Assembly (NCBI GenBank): GCA_002482815.1
Contig: DLGS01000149.1
Coordinates: 1-25,967 of the forward strand
Origin: Bacteroidetes bacterium UBA7688
GTDB taxonomy: Bacteria > Bacteroidota > Bacteroidia > Chitinophagales > Chitinophagaceae
Reading direction: 5' to 3'
DNA length: 25,967 nt
The notes beneath the pieces are model-generated. The model did no database searches, was not told where the DNA came from, and saw only the letters and a list, made by a program, of their open reading frames with translations. The position numbers and the translations under genes are program-made. Shown here in pieces: positions 7,792 through 15,769 of the stretch. Numbering within the stretch: the first letter of the stretch is position 1; every line of letters starts with the position of its first letter.

Positions 7792-8925
7792 ATGTCTGAA
7801 ACATTAACCTTTGCGCAGAAAATTGCGAAAGCCGGGGATTTTTTACCAATTAATGGTACCGATTATATAGAATTTTATGTGGGAAATGCAAAGCAGGCAG
7901 CCCATTTTTATAAAACAGCTTTTGGCTTTCAAAGCCTTGCCTATGCAGGCCCTGAGACGGGTGTGCGCGACCGTTCATCCTATGTTTTGCAACAAGGGAA
8001 AATCCGTTTAGTGCTGACAACTGCGTTGAATTCAAAACACGAAATTTCTGAACACGTAAAACAACATGGCGATGGTGTGAAAGTTCTTGCTCTGTGGGTT
8101 GATGACGCATATGATGCCTACGAACAAACGACAAAACGTGGTGGCAAATCTTATATGGAGCCAAAAACACTAACTGATGCGAATGGCGAAGTGAAAATGT
8201 CCGGTATTTATACCTACGGCGAAACGGTGCATATGTTTGTTGAACGTAAGAATTACACCGGACCGTTTTTGCCTGGTTACGAAAAATGGGAAAGCAATTA
8301 CAATCCAAGCGATTGCGGATTGTTGTATATCGACCATTGCGTAGGAAATGTGGGCTGGAACCGTATGTTACCAACCGTTAAATGGTATGAAGAGGTGATG
8401 GGTTTTGTGAATATTCTTTCCTTTGATGATAAGCAAATCAATACAGAATATTCTGCCCTGATGAGTAAGGTGATGAGTAACGGAAATGGCTTTTCGAAAT
8501 TTCCGATTAACGAACCAGCCGAAGGAAAGAAAAAATCACAGATTGAAGAATACCTCGATTTTTATGAAGGCGAAGGCGTACAGCACATTGCGGTGGCGAC
8601 CAAAGACATTGTAAAAACTGTTACCGAATTAAAAGCCCGTGGCATTGAGTTTTTGAGTGCACCACCAGAGGCTTATTATGAAATGATTCCTGAGCGTGTG
8701 GGCAGTATTGACGAAGATCTGAAAAAATTGCAATCACTGGGAATACTTGTTGATTGTGACGAAGAAGGGTATTTGTTGCAAATTTTTACAAAACCGGTTG
8801 AAGATCGCCCGACTTTGTTCTTCGAGATTATTGAACGCCACGGAGCACAGAGCTTTGGTGCCGGTAATTTCAAAGCTTTATTTGAAAGTCTTGAACGCGA
8901 GCAGGCAAAAAGAGGGAATCTTTAA
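7792..8925 (+). CDS. hppD: 4-Hydroxyphenylpyruvate dioxygenase
   Basis: This enzyme converts 4-hydroxyphenylpyruvate to homogentisate in tyrosine breakdown, using non-haem Fe(II) and oxygen. At 377 aa it has the family length and two vicinal-oxygen-chelate halves (about 17-150 and about 178-350). The iron ligands are present: His182 (YIDHCVGNV), His265 (GVQHIAVA) and Glu345 (LFFEIIER). The C-terminal GAQSFGAGNFKALFESLE segment, which forms the gating helix in known structures, is intact. No homogentisate dioxygenase or other tyrosine-pathway gene follows; the gene ends directly at a strong terminator, so it is transcribed alone or with the small ORF at 7664. The ATG at 7792 is the first in frame. 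Confidence 0.97.
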   Translation: MSETLTFAQKIAKAGDFLPINGTDYIEFYVGNAKQAAHFYKTAFGFQSLAYAGPETGVRDRSSYVLQQGKIRLVLTTALNSKHEISEHVKQHGDGVKVLALWVDDAYDAYEQTTKRGGKSYMEPKTLTDANGEVKMSGIYTYGETVHMFVERKNYTGPFLPGYEKWESNYNPSDCGLLYIDHCVGNVGWNRMLPTVKWYEEVMGFVNILSFDDKQINTEYSALMSKVMSNGNGFSKFPINEPAEGKKKSQIEEYLDFYEGEGVQHIAVATKDIVKTVTELKARGIEFLSAPPEAYYEMIPERVGSIDEDLKKLQSLGILVDCDEEGYLLQIFTKPVEDRPTLFFEIIERHGAQSFGAGNFKALFESLEREQAKRGNL

Positions 8926-8944
8926 ATAGTATATATTTTTTCAA

Positions 8945-8974
8945 AAAAATACCACCCGAGACGGTGGTATTTTT
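8945..8974 (+). terminator. Terminator of hppD
   Basis: A perfect 12-bp stem (8945-8956 with 8963-8974) has a GC core ACCACC/GGTGGT and a 6-base loop, flanked by A and T runs. It lies 20 bases after the hppD stop and could also work on the other strand. Confidence 0.85.
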
Positions 8975-9000
8975 ATTTCCCCTTTATTTTAAATGTGGCA

Positions 9001-9008
9001 TACCTTCG
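9001..9008 (+). promoter_or_regulatory. -7 box of the DnaQ-like exonuclease promoter
   Basis: TACCTTCG, followed by CAACGC, matches the TAnnTTTG/TTCG class and lies 37 bases before the ATG at 9046. Because it lies inside a longer open frame from a GTG at 8995, it argues against that upstream start. Confidence 0.55.
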
Positions 9009-9045
9009 CAACGCTTTTTCAGGCAGTATAAAATCTTTCCTACTC

Positions 9046-9822
9046 ATGAAACTTAACCTCAAACGCCCGATTGTTTTCTTCGATCTCGAAACTACGGGAA
9101 CTGATACCGCAAAAGACAGGATAGTTGAATTGGCTTTTGTGAAAATGAATCCCAACGGCACGCGTGACAAATATGTGAAACGCATTAATCCTCAAATGCC
9201 CATTCCGGCAGACTCCTCTGCTATTCACGGGATTTATGATGAAGATGTAAAAGATGCGCCAACTTTTAAAATGATTGGAAACGAGCTGAATAACTGGATC
9301 AGAGGTTGTGATTTCGGCGGCTATAATTCTACCCGTTTTGATTTGCCCTTACTTGCCGAAGAGTTTTTGCGCTCCGGTATTGATGTTGATTTTACAGAAA
9401 GGGCAATGGTGGATGTGCAACAGATTTTCTTCAAAATGGAACAACGTTCCCTGAGTGCTGCCCTGTCATTTTATTGTGGTAAAACTATGGAGAATGCACA
9501 TAGTGCTGAAGCAGACATCAATGCAACCATCGAGGTGTTGGAAGCCCAGCTTGAGCGTTATGAAAACTTACCTAAAGAAGCAGCATCCATTCAGGAATTT
9601 GCCGGAAGCAATGATATGGTGGATTATGCCAGAAGAATGGTGATGAAGGATGGTACACCAATATTTAATTTTGGAAAGCATAAAGGACGAAAAGTAACTG
9701 AGGTTTTGGAAAAAGAACCCAATTATTATGATTGGATAATGAATTCTGATTTTGCCTTGCATACCAAGCAAAAGATTTCCGAGATATTCAATGAAATGAA
9801 ATTGGGTAGATTAAGAAAATAG
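9046..9822 (+). CDS. DnaQ-family 3'-5' exonuclease with ExoX-type C-terminal domain
   Basis: This is a DEDDh exonuclease acting on DNA or RNA 3' ends. Exo I is FDLETTG, with Asp13 and Glu15; Exo II lies in CDFGGYNSTRFDLPLL; Exo III is AHSAEADINAT, with the HxxxxD pair of the DEDDh class. After a helical spacer, residues about 200-250 (IFNFGKHKGRKV and YYDWIMNSDFA) form the small domain found at the end of exodeoxyribonuclease X-like proteins. The protein is therefore a stand-alone repair or processing exonuclease rather than the replicative epsilon subunit. The chosen ATG gives 258 aa and begins 7 residues before the first beta strand. It lies 93 bases before the GT2 gene. Confidence 0.9.
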   Translation: MKLNLKRPIVFFDLETTGTDTAKDRIVELAFVKMNPNGTRDKYVKRINPQMPIPADSSAIHGIYDEDVKDAPTFKMIGNELNNWIRGCDFGGYNSTRFDLPLLAEEFLRSGIDVDFTERAMVDVQQIFFKMEQRSLSAALSFYCGKTMENAHSAEADINATIEVLEAQLERYENLPKEAASIQEFAGSNDMVDYARRMVMKDGTPIFNFGKHKGRKVTEVLEKEPNYYDWIMNSDFALHTKQKISEIFNEMKLGRLRK

Positions 9823-9915
9823 ACCCTTTTTGATTTGTCATAATTTCATAAAAAAATTAGAATATCATAAACAATCGTTCGAAGCCAAAAGTATTTCGTT
9901 ATTTTGCCATCTTAA

Positions 9916-10635
9916 TTGAAAAAACCGGAATTGGATAAACTAGTCATCATACCTACTTACAACGAGAAAGAAAATATCGAAAAGATAATCCGGAAGGTAA
10001 TGTCACTCGAAGGGGGATTTCATGTCCTTATCGTGGATGATGGCTCTCCGGACGGGACTGCTGATATTGTTCGCTCTCTTCAGAAAGAATTCGTACAATC
10101 TTTACATCTTGTTTGTCGTACAGGTAAATTAGGTTTAGGTACTGCCTATATTTTCGGATTTAAATGGGCATTGCAAAATGGGTATGAATTTATTTTCGAG
10201 ATGGATGCTGATTTTTCGCACAATCCGGATGATTTAATCAGGTTACATGATGCTTGTGCCAATGATGGTGCAGATGTTGCTGTTGGGTCCCGTTATGTGA
10301 AAGGTGGCAAATTGGTAAATTGGCCTCTTGATAGAAAATTAATCTCTAAAGGCGGTGCATTTTATACCAAGCTGATTACCTGGATGCCGGTGAATGACCC
10401 GACTGCAGGATTTGTTTGCTATCGCAGGAAAGTGCTGGAGCATATCCCATTGGATAATGTTCAGTTTGTTGGCTATGCTTTCCAGGTTGAAATGAAATAC
10501 AGAGCCTGGAAATTGGGTTATAAAATAAAAGAAGTGCCCATTACATTCGTTGATCGCATTGAAGGTGTCTCAAAAATGAGTTCCGGTATTATTAAAGAAG
10601 CCATGTTGGGTGTCTGGAAGATGCGCAATTTTTAG
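9916..10635 (+). CDS. Polyprenol-phosphate mannosyltransferase-like GT2 (DPM1 type)
   Basis: This GT-A enzyme should transfer a sugar, most likely mannose, from a nucleotide sugar to a polyprenyl phosphate at the inner face of the membrane. The motifs are in order: IIPTYNEKENI, VDDGSPDGT (Asp41/Asp42), TGKLGLGTAY, EMDADFSHNPDD (Asp97/Asp99, metal binding), VGSRYVKGG and NDPTAGFVCYRR. At 239 aa, with no C-terminal membrane helices, it corresponds to the short soluble DPM1 form. An in-frame stop sits directly before the TTG at 9916, and no ATG precedes the conserved PTYNE motif, so translation must begin at TTG 9916 or TTG 9931. It ends at a strong hairpin. Confidence 0.9.
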   Translation: MKKPELDKLVIIPTYNEKENIEKIIRKVMSLEGGFHVLIVDDGSPDGTADIVRSLQKEFVQSLHLVCRTGKLGLGTAYIFGFKWALQNGYEFIFEMDADFSHNPDDLIRLHDACANDGADVAVGSRYVKGGKLVNWPLDRKLISKGGAFYTKLITWMPVNDPTAGFVCYRRKVLEHIPLDNVQFVGYAFQVEMKYRAWKLGYKIKEVPITFVDRIEGVSKMSSGIIKEAMLGVWKMRNF

Positions 10636-10657
10636 TCATAATATTTTAAATAAGAAA

Positions 10658-10690
10658 AAGGAGAGTTGCATTGTGCGTGCAACTCTCCTT
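10658..10690 (+). terminator. Terminator of the GT2 gene
   Basis: A perfect 13-bp stem (10658-10670 with 10678-10690) closes a 7-base loop; the right arm runs into TCTTGATTTT. It stands between convergent genes and may serve both. Confidence 0.8.
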
Positions 10691-10724
10691 TCTTGATTTT
10701 ATAACAGAAAATTTTGATAAGTAA

Positions 10725-10988
10725 TCAGAAGTGTATATCGGTTATACTCTTCAAAGGAATATGAATTCCTCCTTTAAGCGAAAGTTCATTTTCTGTGACA
10801 GACCAAATAGTCGTTTCTACCTGAAAGATTCCTTCCTTCGAAACAAAAGTTACAGTTGTCTTGCCTTTGTGCTCATTTCCGAGGCGAACTGCATAGTCCA
10901 GATCTTGTTTCCATTTCTTCGAGTTGTCTTTATCTGCAGGCAGGAAATTAAGCTGTGGCACATTCTCTTTTTCAATTTTAGTTGTCAT
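10725..10988 (-). CDS. Small conserved-looking hypothetical protein (87 aa)
   Basis: I do not recognise a named family. The frame is open further upstream, but the first 83 codons of that extension are low-complexity and cross the divergent promoter region, so I chose the ATG at 10988. The protein is soluble, begins with a charged tail, and ends in a beta-rich part (TTVTFVSKEGIFQVETTIW, then LSLKGGIHIPLKSI) that suggests a small beta-barrel or Sm/PH-like fold. The pattern KW..DLDYA..LG reminds me of a short protein widespread in Bacteroidota, from memory only. It is divergent from the exported protein at 11149, with 160 bases between the starts. Confidence 0.65.
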   Translation of the reverse strand: MTTKIEKENVPQLNFLPADKDNSKKWKQDLDYAVRLGNEHKGKTTVTFVSKEGIFQVETTIWSVTENELSLKGGIHIPLKSITDIHF

Positions 10989-11115
10989 TCTGTTTAGATT
11001 TAGTAATAGCAATTTACTGATTATTTTCATTGATAGGAAAAATATTATTTGTAATTCACCAAACCATAATTTGTTTTTTCCCGTCTTTAATATAACAGCC
11101 CGGCTCACCCACGGG

Positions 11116-11123
11116 TATATTTC
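11116..11123 (+). promoter_or_regulatory. Possible -7 box for the exported-protein pair
   Basis: TATATTTC is one base from TAnnTTTG and lies 25 bases before the ATG at 11149, inside the 160-base divergent region. No good -33 site was seen. Confidence 0.35.
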
Positions 11124-11148
11124 TTTTACAATCAAAACCTTATCACCT

Positions 11149-11556
11149 ATGAAGTATCTGTTCTTAGCTTTTATGTTAGGCTGTGCACTAAGCAATAATT
11201 CTTTTGCGCAGACAAGTTCTTCGCTTAATACTGTCAAAGAGTTTGATGGTGTTGGCGGTCATTTTCTTTACCAGCTGAATGAGCGCGAAAAAGTGAATGT
11301 TAATTATTCACTGACGCCTAAAAATCCGTCCAATACGGCGCATTTTATGATTCATACTCCTTCTCCAATGCCTTTCCGGGCAAACATTCTGGATGCTTCC
11401 GGGAAAAAAGTTTTTAGTTGGAAGCCTCAGCAGCAAGTCTACTTGTATAATGCCGATTGGGACATCAGTTCGCTTAAAAAAGGAAATTATACAGTGCAAA
11501 TTTTCCTTGGAGATGAACCCAAAAGCATTTACGAAATCAATTTCATGAAACAATAA
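11149..11556 (+). CDS. Exported one-domain beta-sandwich protein, T9SS-sorting-domain-like
   Basis: The first 21 residues form a signal peptide ending in NNSFAQ. The mature part (about 114 aa) is one beta-sandwich. Its second half, ILDASGKKVFSW, then DWDISSLKKGNYTVQIF and a final short strand, follows the pattern of the Por-secretion (type A T9SS) C-terminal domain, yet there is nothing else in the protein to be sorted. The upstream extension to 10924 crosses the divergent promoter and is rejected. Only 28 bases separate it from the large surface protein at 11585, so the two are probably co-transcribed and may work together at the cell surface. The fold call is pattern-based; I know no function. 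Confidence 0.75.
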   Translation: MKYLFLAFMLGCALSNNSFAQTSSSLNTVKEFDGVGGHFLYQLNEREKVNVNYSLTPKNPSNTAHFMIHTPSPMPFRANILDASGKKVFSWKPQQQVYLYNADWDISSLKKGNYTVQIFLGDEPKSIYEINFMKQ

Positions 11557-11584
11557 AATTTACCCACCTTAAACACCTACCAAC

Positions 11585-14377
11585 ATGAAAAAATTACTCT
11601 TACTTGCACCTGCTCTCTCCCTTTTTTCTTTTATTTCCACAAAAGCTCAAACCAATATTTTTTTGATGGGAGATTTTGTGGAAGTGGGAACATATACAGA
11701 TGGCGCTTTTGGCACCAGTATTTCTGCTCCTGCAGGTTATCACCCCATAACAAGTTGTGTGGGCGGCGGTACAACCCTTGGTTTTGTGTCAGATCCTGAT
11801 ATGGATGGATGGGCTGTAAGCGCTGTTGGCCGCTCTCCTTATATGGGAGATTATTTCGTCCCCGGCACACCATTTGAAGGCTTCGAAATTCAGATTAATG
11901 GAGTAAAGAAAAGAAACTGGGCCAGCGGTATGGGCGTTGATGAAATGCCCGCTACAAGTACTTCTTCAGTTGTTACACCAACTCAATCTACAGGCATTTG
12001 GGAAGGCAATTATGGCAGTCTTGGCATCACGCAAAAGACTGTGTTGAAAAAGGATAAACTGTATTTCGTTATTTATGTTGATTTGGTAAACACGGGAAGT
12101 ACAACATTGAATAATATCTATTACCACCGCGGTTTGGATCCGGATAATGAACAGCCCTGGGCCGCTTGCTCTCATGCAACGATTAACAGAATAGTTTACC
12201 AGCCTAATGCTCTTTCAAAAAACTGTTTGGTAACCGCAGACGGAGTTAAATATGGTACATACGCTTATCTTGGTCTTGGTACAAAAGATTGCAGGGCGAG
12301 ATGTATGAATATACCAGGATGGCATCCGGGCAATCTTGCTAATTTGTATTTAGGAAATGGTACTGAATCCGGTAATCAAACGACAGTTGGATGGTCTACT
12401 CCAAGTGCTACCGGAGCTGATGAAGCCATTGGTATCGTTTTTAATTTAGGTAATCTTGCCCCTGGCCAAAAAACATCTCTGGCATTTACTTATATCCTTC
12501 GTCAGGCAGATCTTGATTCTGCTTTGGGAGAAACCGCCCCTAAGTTTGAATCGGCTGGATCTCCATATTCTCCTTATACAACTTTCCGTTTATGCCCCGG
12601 TAAAAAAGTAAACCTTAAAGTTATCAATGGTGGACAGTATCAATGGATATGGACTACACCAGCAGCACCATCTTATCTTGCTGCAATTGGTTCGTCTACA
12701 TTGATTTTGCCTGGAGGTACAATTCCTGCCGTTACTGGTACTACAGTATACCCACTTGGGGCTGTTTATGGAGACTCTGTTGAAGTAACCGTTTGGGGGC
12801 CTAAAACCTACTATGCTACAGGGATTTCCAATTGCGATACGCAAAGGTTAATATTTTATGTTGACACGATAAGTTTCTCTGTTCCGCCAACAGTAGTTAC
12901 TCCCATTCGCTATTGCGAAGGTGCAACACCATCTGTTTTAACAGCCGGAACAGCAGCTGGAGCATCTCTTAGCTGGTATTCCAGTCCAAGTGGGGGTTTG
13001 CCTGGTAGTGCTCCAACACCAAGTACAGCATTCCCTGCGGGCGCAACGACAGATTTTGATACAACAAGTTATTGGGTAAGTCAGGTAAACGCTGCCGGTT
13101 GCGAAACACCACGCGCAAGAATTCAGGTTATTGTTACAAGGAAACCAACTGCTCCTGCAGATACAGACCTGATTTATTGTAAAGATGTTGAGACAAAAAT
13201 GTTGAATGCAGGTGGAGTAAACCTTAAATGGTATGATGCAGCAACAGCGGGTATGAAATATCCAAGTACCCCAACCCCATCTGCTTCCAAAGCCGGAACA
13301 GTTAGCTATTTTGTTTCTCAAACAGTGAATGGATGTGAGAGCGATCGTTCGGATTTGAGGGTCGAAACGATTGAAGCAATTGCTTCTTTCGATAAAACTG
13401 AAGACTCTCTTTGTGGTAATGAATTATTGACGCTGACAAACACTTCCACAACAAGTTCTTTAAGTGGTTATAATTCTTCCTGGAGCTTTGGGGATGGAGC
13501 ATCAACAACTGACAGCAATACTTTCCACCGCTATGAAGATAAACGTGGTACTTACACTATCCGTTTAATTGTTTCTACAAAAATCAACGGATGTTTAGAT
13601 ACTGCAATCCAGTTGGTAGAAGTGTTTAAAGTGCCTTCAATTTCGATGGCCAAAAGTGAGTCAAAAATTTGCCAGGGAAATGCAGTAGACTTCCAGGGAT
13701 TTGCAACTCCGGGTTTCAATGGTTTAAGCTGGGATTTTGGAGACGGTGATCCTGCATTTAATACTTTGCAGGTACGACATGCATTTACCAAAGCAGGGCC
13801 TGCTCTGGTTACTTTACAAGGCTTTTACCCTGCTTGTCCTGCAGTATCCGTATCTGCCCCTGTAGATGTGGTAGCATTACCTAATGTTGATTTGGGAAGG
13901 GATACAGGTTTCTGTCCGGGTAATATTGCACTGACATTGCGCAACCATAATGCTATTTCTGTTGATAAGTATACCTGGAATACAGGTGATACAACACCAA
14001 CAATTCAGGTGCGTAATGCAGGACAATATTCAGTGAAAGCGCAGAACTGGGAATGTGTAAGTGCAGACAGTATAACAGTCAGCAAAGCTTGTTATCTTGA
14101 TGTTCCCAATGCATTCAATCCCGGTTCAGGAAATGATGAGGACAGATATTTCCTTCCGCGGGAATTACTATCTAAATCAGTTGTGACTTTTAATATGCAG
14201 ATTTTTGATCGCTGGGGTCAGTTGATTTTCGAAACAGATAAAGTGAATGGACGCGGTTGGGATGGAAATCATAAAGGTCAGGCAATGCCATTCGGTGTTT
14301 ATGTTTACCAGATTCGTGTTTCATTTGCCAACGGTGTGAGTGAAAACTATAATGGTAACCTTACACTGCTCAGATAG
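11585..14377 (+). CDS. Large surface protein with Ig-like, PKD and gliding-motility (CHU_C) C-terminal domains
   Basis: Residues 1-22 are a signal peptide ending STKAQ. A beta-rich N-terminal region of unknown family (about 23-320) ends at AFTYILRQADLD. Two tandem Ig-like repeats follow (about 438-520 and 521-597), each with YC, a WY pair, a PTPS linker and a YWVSQ/YFVSQ strand. Two PKD domains then carry FGDG motifs near residues 634 and 717. After one more beta domain (about 766-836), the protein ends in a CHU_C/T9SS type B domain (about 837-930) with VPNAFNPG, FDRWGQLIFET, GWDGNHKGQAMPFGVYVYQI. It should be secreted by the type IX system and held at the cell surface as an adhesin or matrix protein. 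The 28-base gap to the preceding gene suggests an operon. Confidence 0.92.
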   Translation: MKKLLLLAPALSLFSFISTKAQTNIFLMGDFVEVGTYTDGAFGTSISAPAGYHPITSCVGGGTTLGFVSDPDMDGWAVSAVGRSPYMGDYFVPGTPFEGFEIQINGVKKRNWASGMGVDEMPATSTSSVVTPTQSTGIWEGNYGSLGITQKTVLKKDKLYFVIYVDLVNTGSTTLNNIYYHRGLDPDNEQPWAACSHATINRIVYQPNALSKNCLVTADGVKYGTYAYLGLGTKDCRARCMNIPGWHPGNLANLYLGNGTESGNQTTVGWSTPSATGADEAIGIVFNLGNLAPGQKTSLAFTYILRQADLDSALGETAPKFESAGSPYSPYTTFRLCPGKKVNLKVINGGQYQWIWTTPAAPSYLAAIGSSTLILPGGTIPAVTGTTVYPLGAVYGDSVEVTVWGPKTYYATGISNCDTQRLIFYVDTISFSVPPTVVTPIRYCEGATPSVLTAGTAAGASLSWYSSPSGGLPGSAPTPSTAFPAGATTDFDTTSYWVSQVNAAGCETPRARIQVIVTRKPTAPADTDLIYCKDVETKMLNAGGVNLKWYDAATAGMKYPSTPTPSASKAGTVSYFVSQTVNGCESDRSDLRVETIEAIASFDKTEDSLCGNELLTLTNTSTTSSLSGYNSSWSFGDGASTTDSNTFHRYEDKRGTYTIRLIVSTKINGCLDTAIQLVEVFKVPSISMAKSESKICQGNAVDFQGFATPGFNGLSWDFGDGDPAFNTLQVRHAFTKAGPALVTLQGFYPACPAVSVSAPVDVVALPNVDLGRDTGFCPGNIALTLRNHNAISVDKYTWNTGDTTPTIQVRNAGQYSVKAQNWECVSADSITVSKACYLDVPNAFNPGSGNDEDRYFLPRELLSKSVVTFNMQIFDRWGQLIFETDKVNGRGWDGNHKGQAMPFGVYVYQIRVSFANGVSENYNGNLTLLR

Positions 14378-14410
14378 GCTTATAATTTCTTTTGAAATAG
14401 GAGTAAAGTT

Positions 14411-14445
14411 AAAAAGGCAACTACAGATTTTGTGGTTGCCTTTTT
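14411..14445. terminator. Bidirectional terminator between surface-protein gene and pabB
   Basis: A 15-bp stem with one G-U pair (14411-14425 with 14431-14445) starts with five A and ends with five T, so both strands get a U run. The loop is 5 bases. It sits between convergent genes. Confidence 0.85.
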
Positions 14446-14461
14446 CTATTGCTTATCAATA

Positions 14462-15757
14462 TTAAGAATGGAAGACTTTTTCAAGCGCCATCGCTTTCAG
14501 TAAAGTTTCTTCCCATTCCTGTTTTGGGTCGCTGTTGAATGTGATAGCTCCACCCGTTTGGTAGCTCAGGTATTTTGAATTTTGATTGTAAAACAGGCTT
14601 CTGATAATTACATTAAAATCAAAATTGCCATCTGGGGAAATATAGCCTACGCATCCTGAGAATAGCTCTCTGCGTGCATTTTCATATTTTTCAATTAAGT
14701 TCATGACCATTATTTTGGGAGCGCCCGTCATGCTTCCCATTGGAAATGATAAGCGTAATGCATCAAAAAGGTTGTATTCATTTTTTAGTTTTCCACTGAT
14801 AGTCGAAATCATTTGATGTACTTGGGGAAAGGTATAAATTCCAAATAATTCTTCAACTATTACGGAGTCAAGTTCACAAAAACGAGCAAGGTCATTTCGC
14901 ATTAAGTCTACGATCATCACATTCTCTGCACGCTCTTTAATGCTATTGCTTAAATTGTATTGAAGTTCTTTATCCATCAAATCGTCAGCGCTTCTTCTGG
15001 CTGTGCCCTTGATGGGTTGCGCAATTATTTTGTCTGCCTCTTTCCTTAAATAACGCTCCGGTGATGCACACATTAAGTGCTGACCAAAAGACTTGTAATA
15101 TGCAGCAAAAGGCGCCGGAGAAAGGATGTTTAGCTTTTGGAAAGCTACTAAGGGATTTATAGAAGCATTCTCGCAAAATGCTTCGTTGCAAAAGTTGATT
15201 TCATAGCAAACTCCATTTATGATATGGTCTTTCAGCTTGTTTATGATATCAAGATATTCGCTTTCTTCAATTCTTTTTTGAAATGAAATTTCAGGTTCGT
15301 TCCCGGCCAATATTTCTATTGTTTGTTGTTGGATTTCCTGCCAGATTTCTTCGGGATTTTTATATGCGGACTCTATATGAATTTCGCATTCATTTCTCAG
15401 TATATAACAAACAGTTTCCGGCTGAAAAAAATGGATTTCGTCAAACTCATAGTGCGATGCGTGATCAGATTTGAGTCGTTCCAGTTTGTTTTTGAAATCA
15501 TAATTGATATGTCCGAAAAGCCAGTCTTTATGCCGCTCAAAATTCTCGTTAAGCCCGCTGAGCTGCCCATTATCATTCCGAACTTCTGTCAGGGTCCCGG
15601 CGCCACAGAGACATTCGTAGGTGCCATTGGTATGCGCATACTGGTTGCTATCCAAAAAAAGAAGAATGTTGCACTGATTAGCCCAATGCAACATTCTTTT
15701 TTTTATTTCGTTTAAAGACTCCGGTGAAAAACGGAAGCTTTTTTTATGTCGGTTCAA
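14462..15757 (-). CDS. pabB: Aminodeoxychorismate synthase component I
   Basis: PabB turns chorismate into 4-amino-4-deoxychorismate with ammonia from a glutaminase partner, feeding folate synthesis. The chorismate-binding core is intact: PIKGT at 248-252 with the Lys characteristic of PabB rather than the Ala of TrpE/MenF, then ENVMIVDLMRNDLARFCE, FPMGSMTGAPKIMVMNLIE and SYQTGGAITFNSD. The N-terminal half is shortened as in Bacteroidota PabB proteins. Translation appears to start at a TTG (15757); an in-frame TAA lies 12 bases upstream and the first ATG (residue 22) would cut into the conserved LHWANQCNILLFLDSN part. The stop of the preceding gene is that same in-frame TAA, so the two genes are translationally adjacent. 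No pabA or pabC is next to it. Confidence 0.93.
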   Translation of the reverse strand: MNRHKKSFRFSPESLNEIKKRMLHWANQCNILLFLDSNQYAHTNGTYECLCGAGTLTEVRNDNGQLSGLNENFERHKDWLFGHINYDFKNKLERLKSDHASHYEFDEIHFFQPETVCYILRNECEIHIESAYKNPEEIWQEIQQQTIEILAGNEPEISFQKRIEESEYLDIINKLKDHIINGVCYEINFCNEAFCENASINPLVAFQKLNILSPAPFAAYYKSFGQHLMCASPERYLRKEADKIIAQPIKGTARRSADDLMDKELQYNLSNSIKERAENVMIVDLMRNDLARFCELDSVIVEELFGIYTFPQVHQMISTISGKLKNEYNLFDALRLSFPMGSMTGAPKIMVMNLIEKYENARRELFSGCVGYISPDGNFDFNVIIRSLFYNQNSKYLSYQTGGAITFNSDPKQEWEETLLKAMALEKVFHS

Positions 15758-15769
15758 TACCTTTGCAGA

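Noticed and set aside
7850..8374. 174-codon minus-strand ORF opposite hppD
   Set aside because: It is histidine- and arginine-rich with no recognisable domain, and lies wholly inside hppD, whose catalytic residues are all present.
8995..9045. GTG start of the DnaQ-like gene at 8995
   Set aside because: The TACCTTCG promoter box at 9001-9008 lies inside this extension, and the exonuclease fold begins directly after the ATG at 9046.
10924..11148. N-terminal extension of the exported protein to 10924, and minus-strand extension of the small gene to 11237
   Set aside because: Both extensions overlap each other and the divergent promoter region, are low-complexity, and would hide the signal peptide at 11149.
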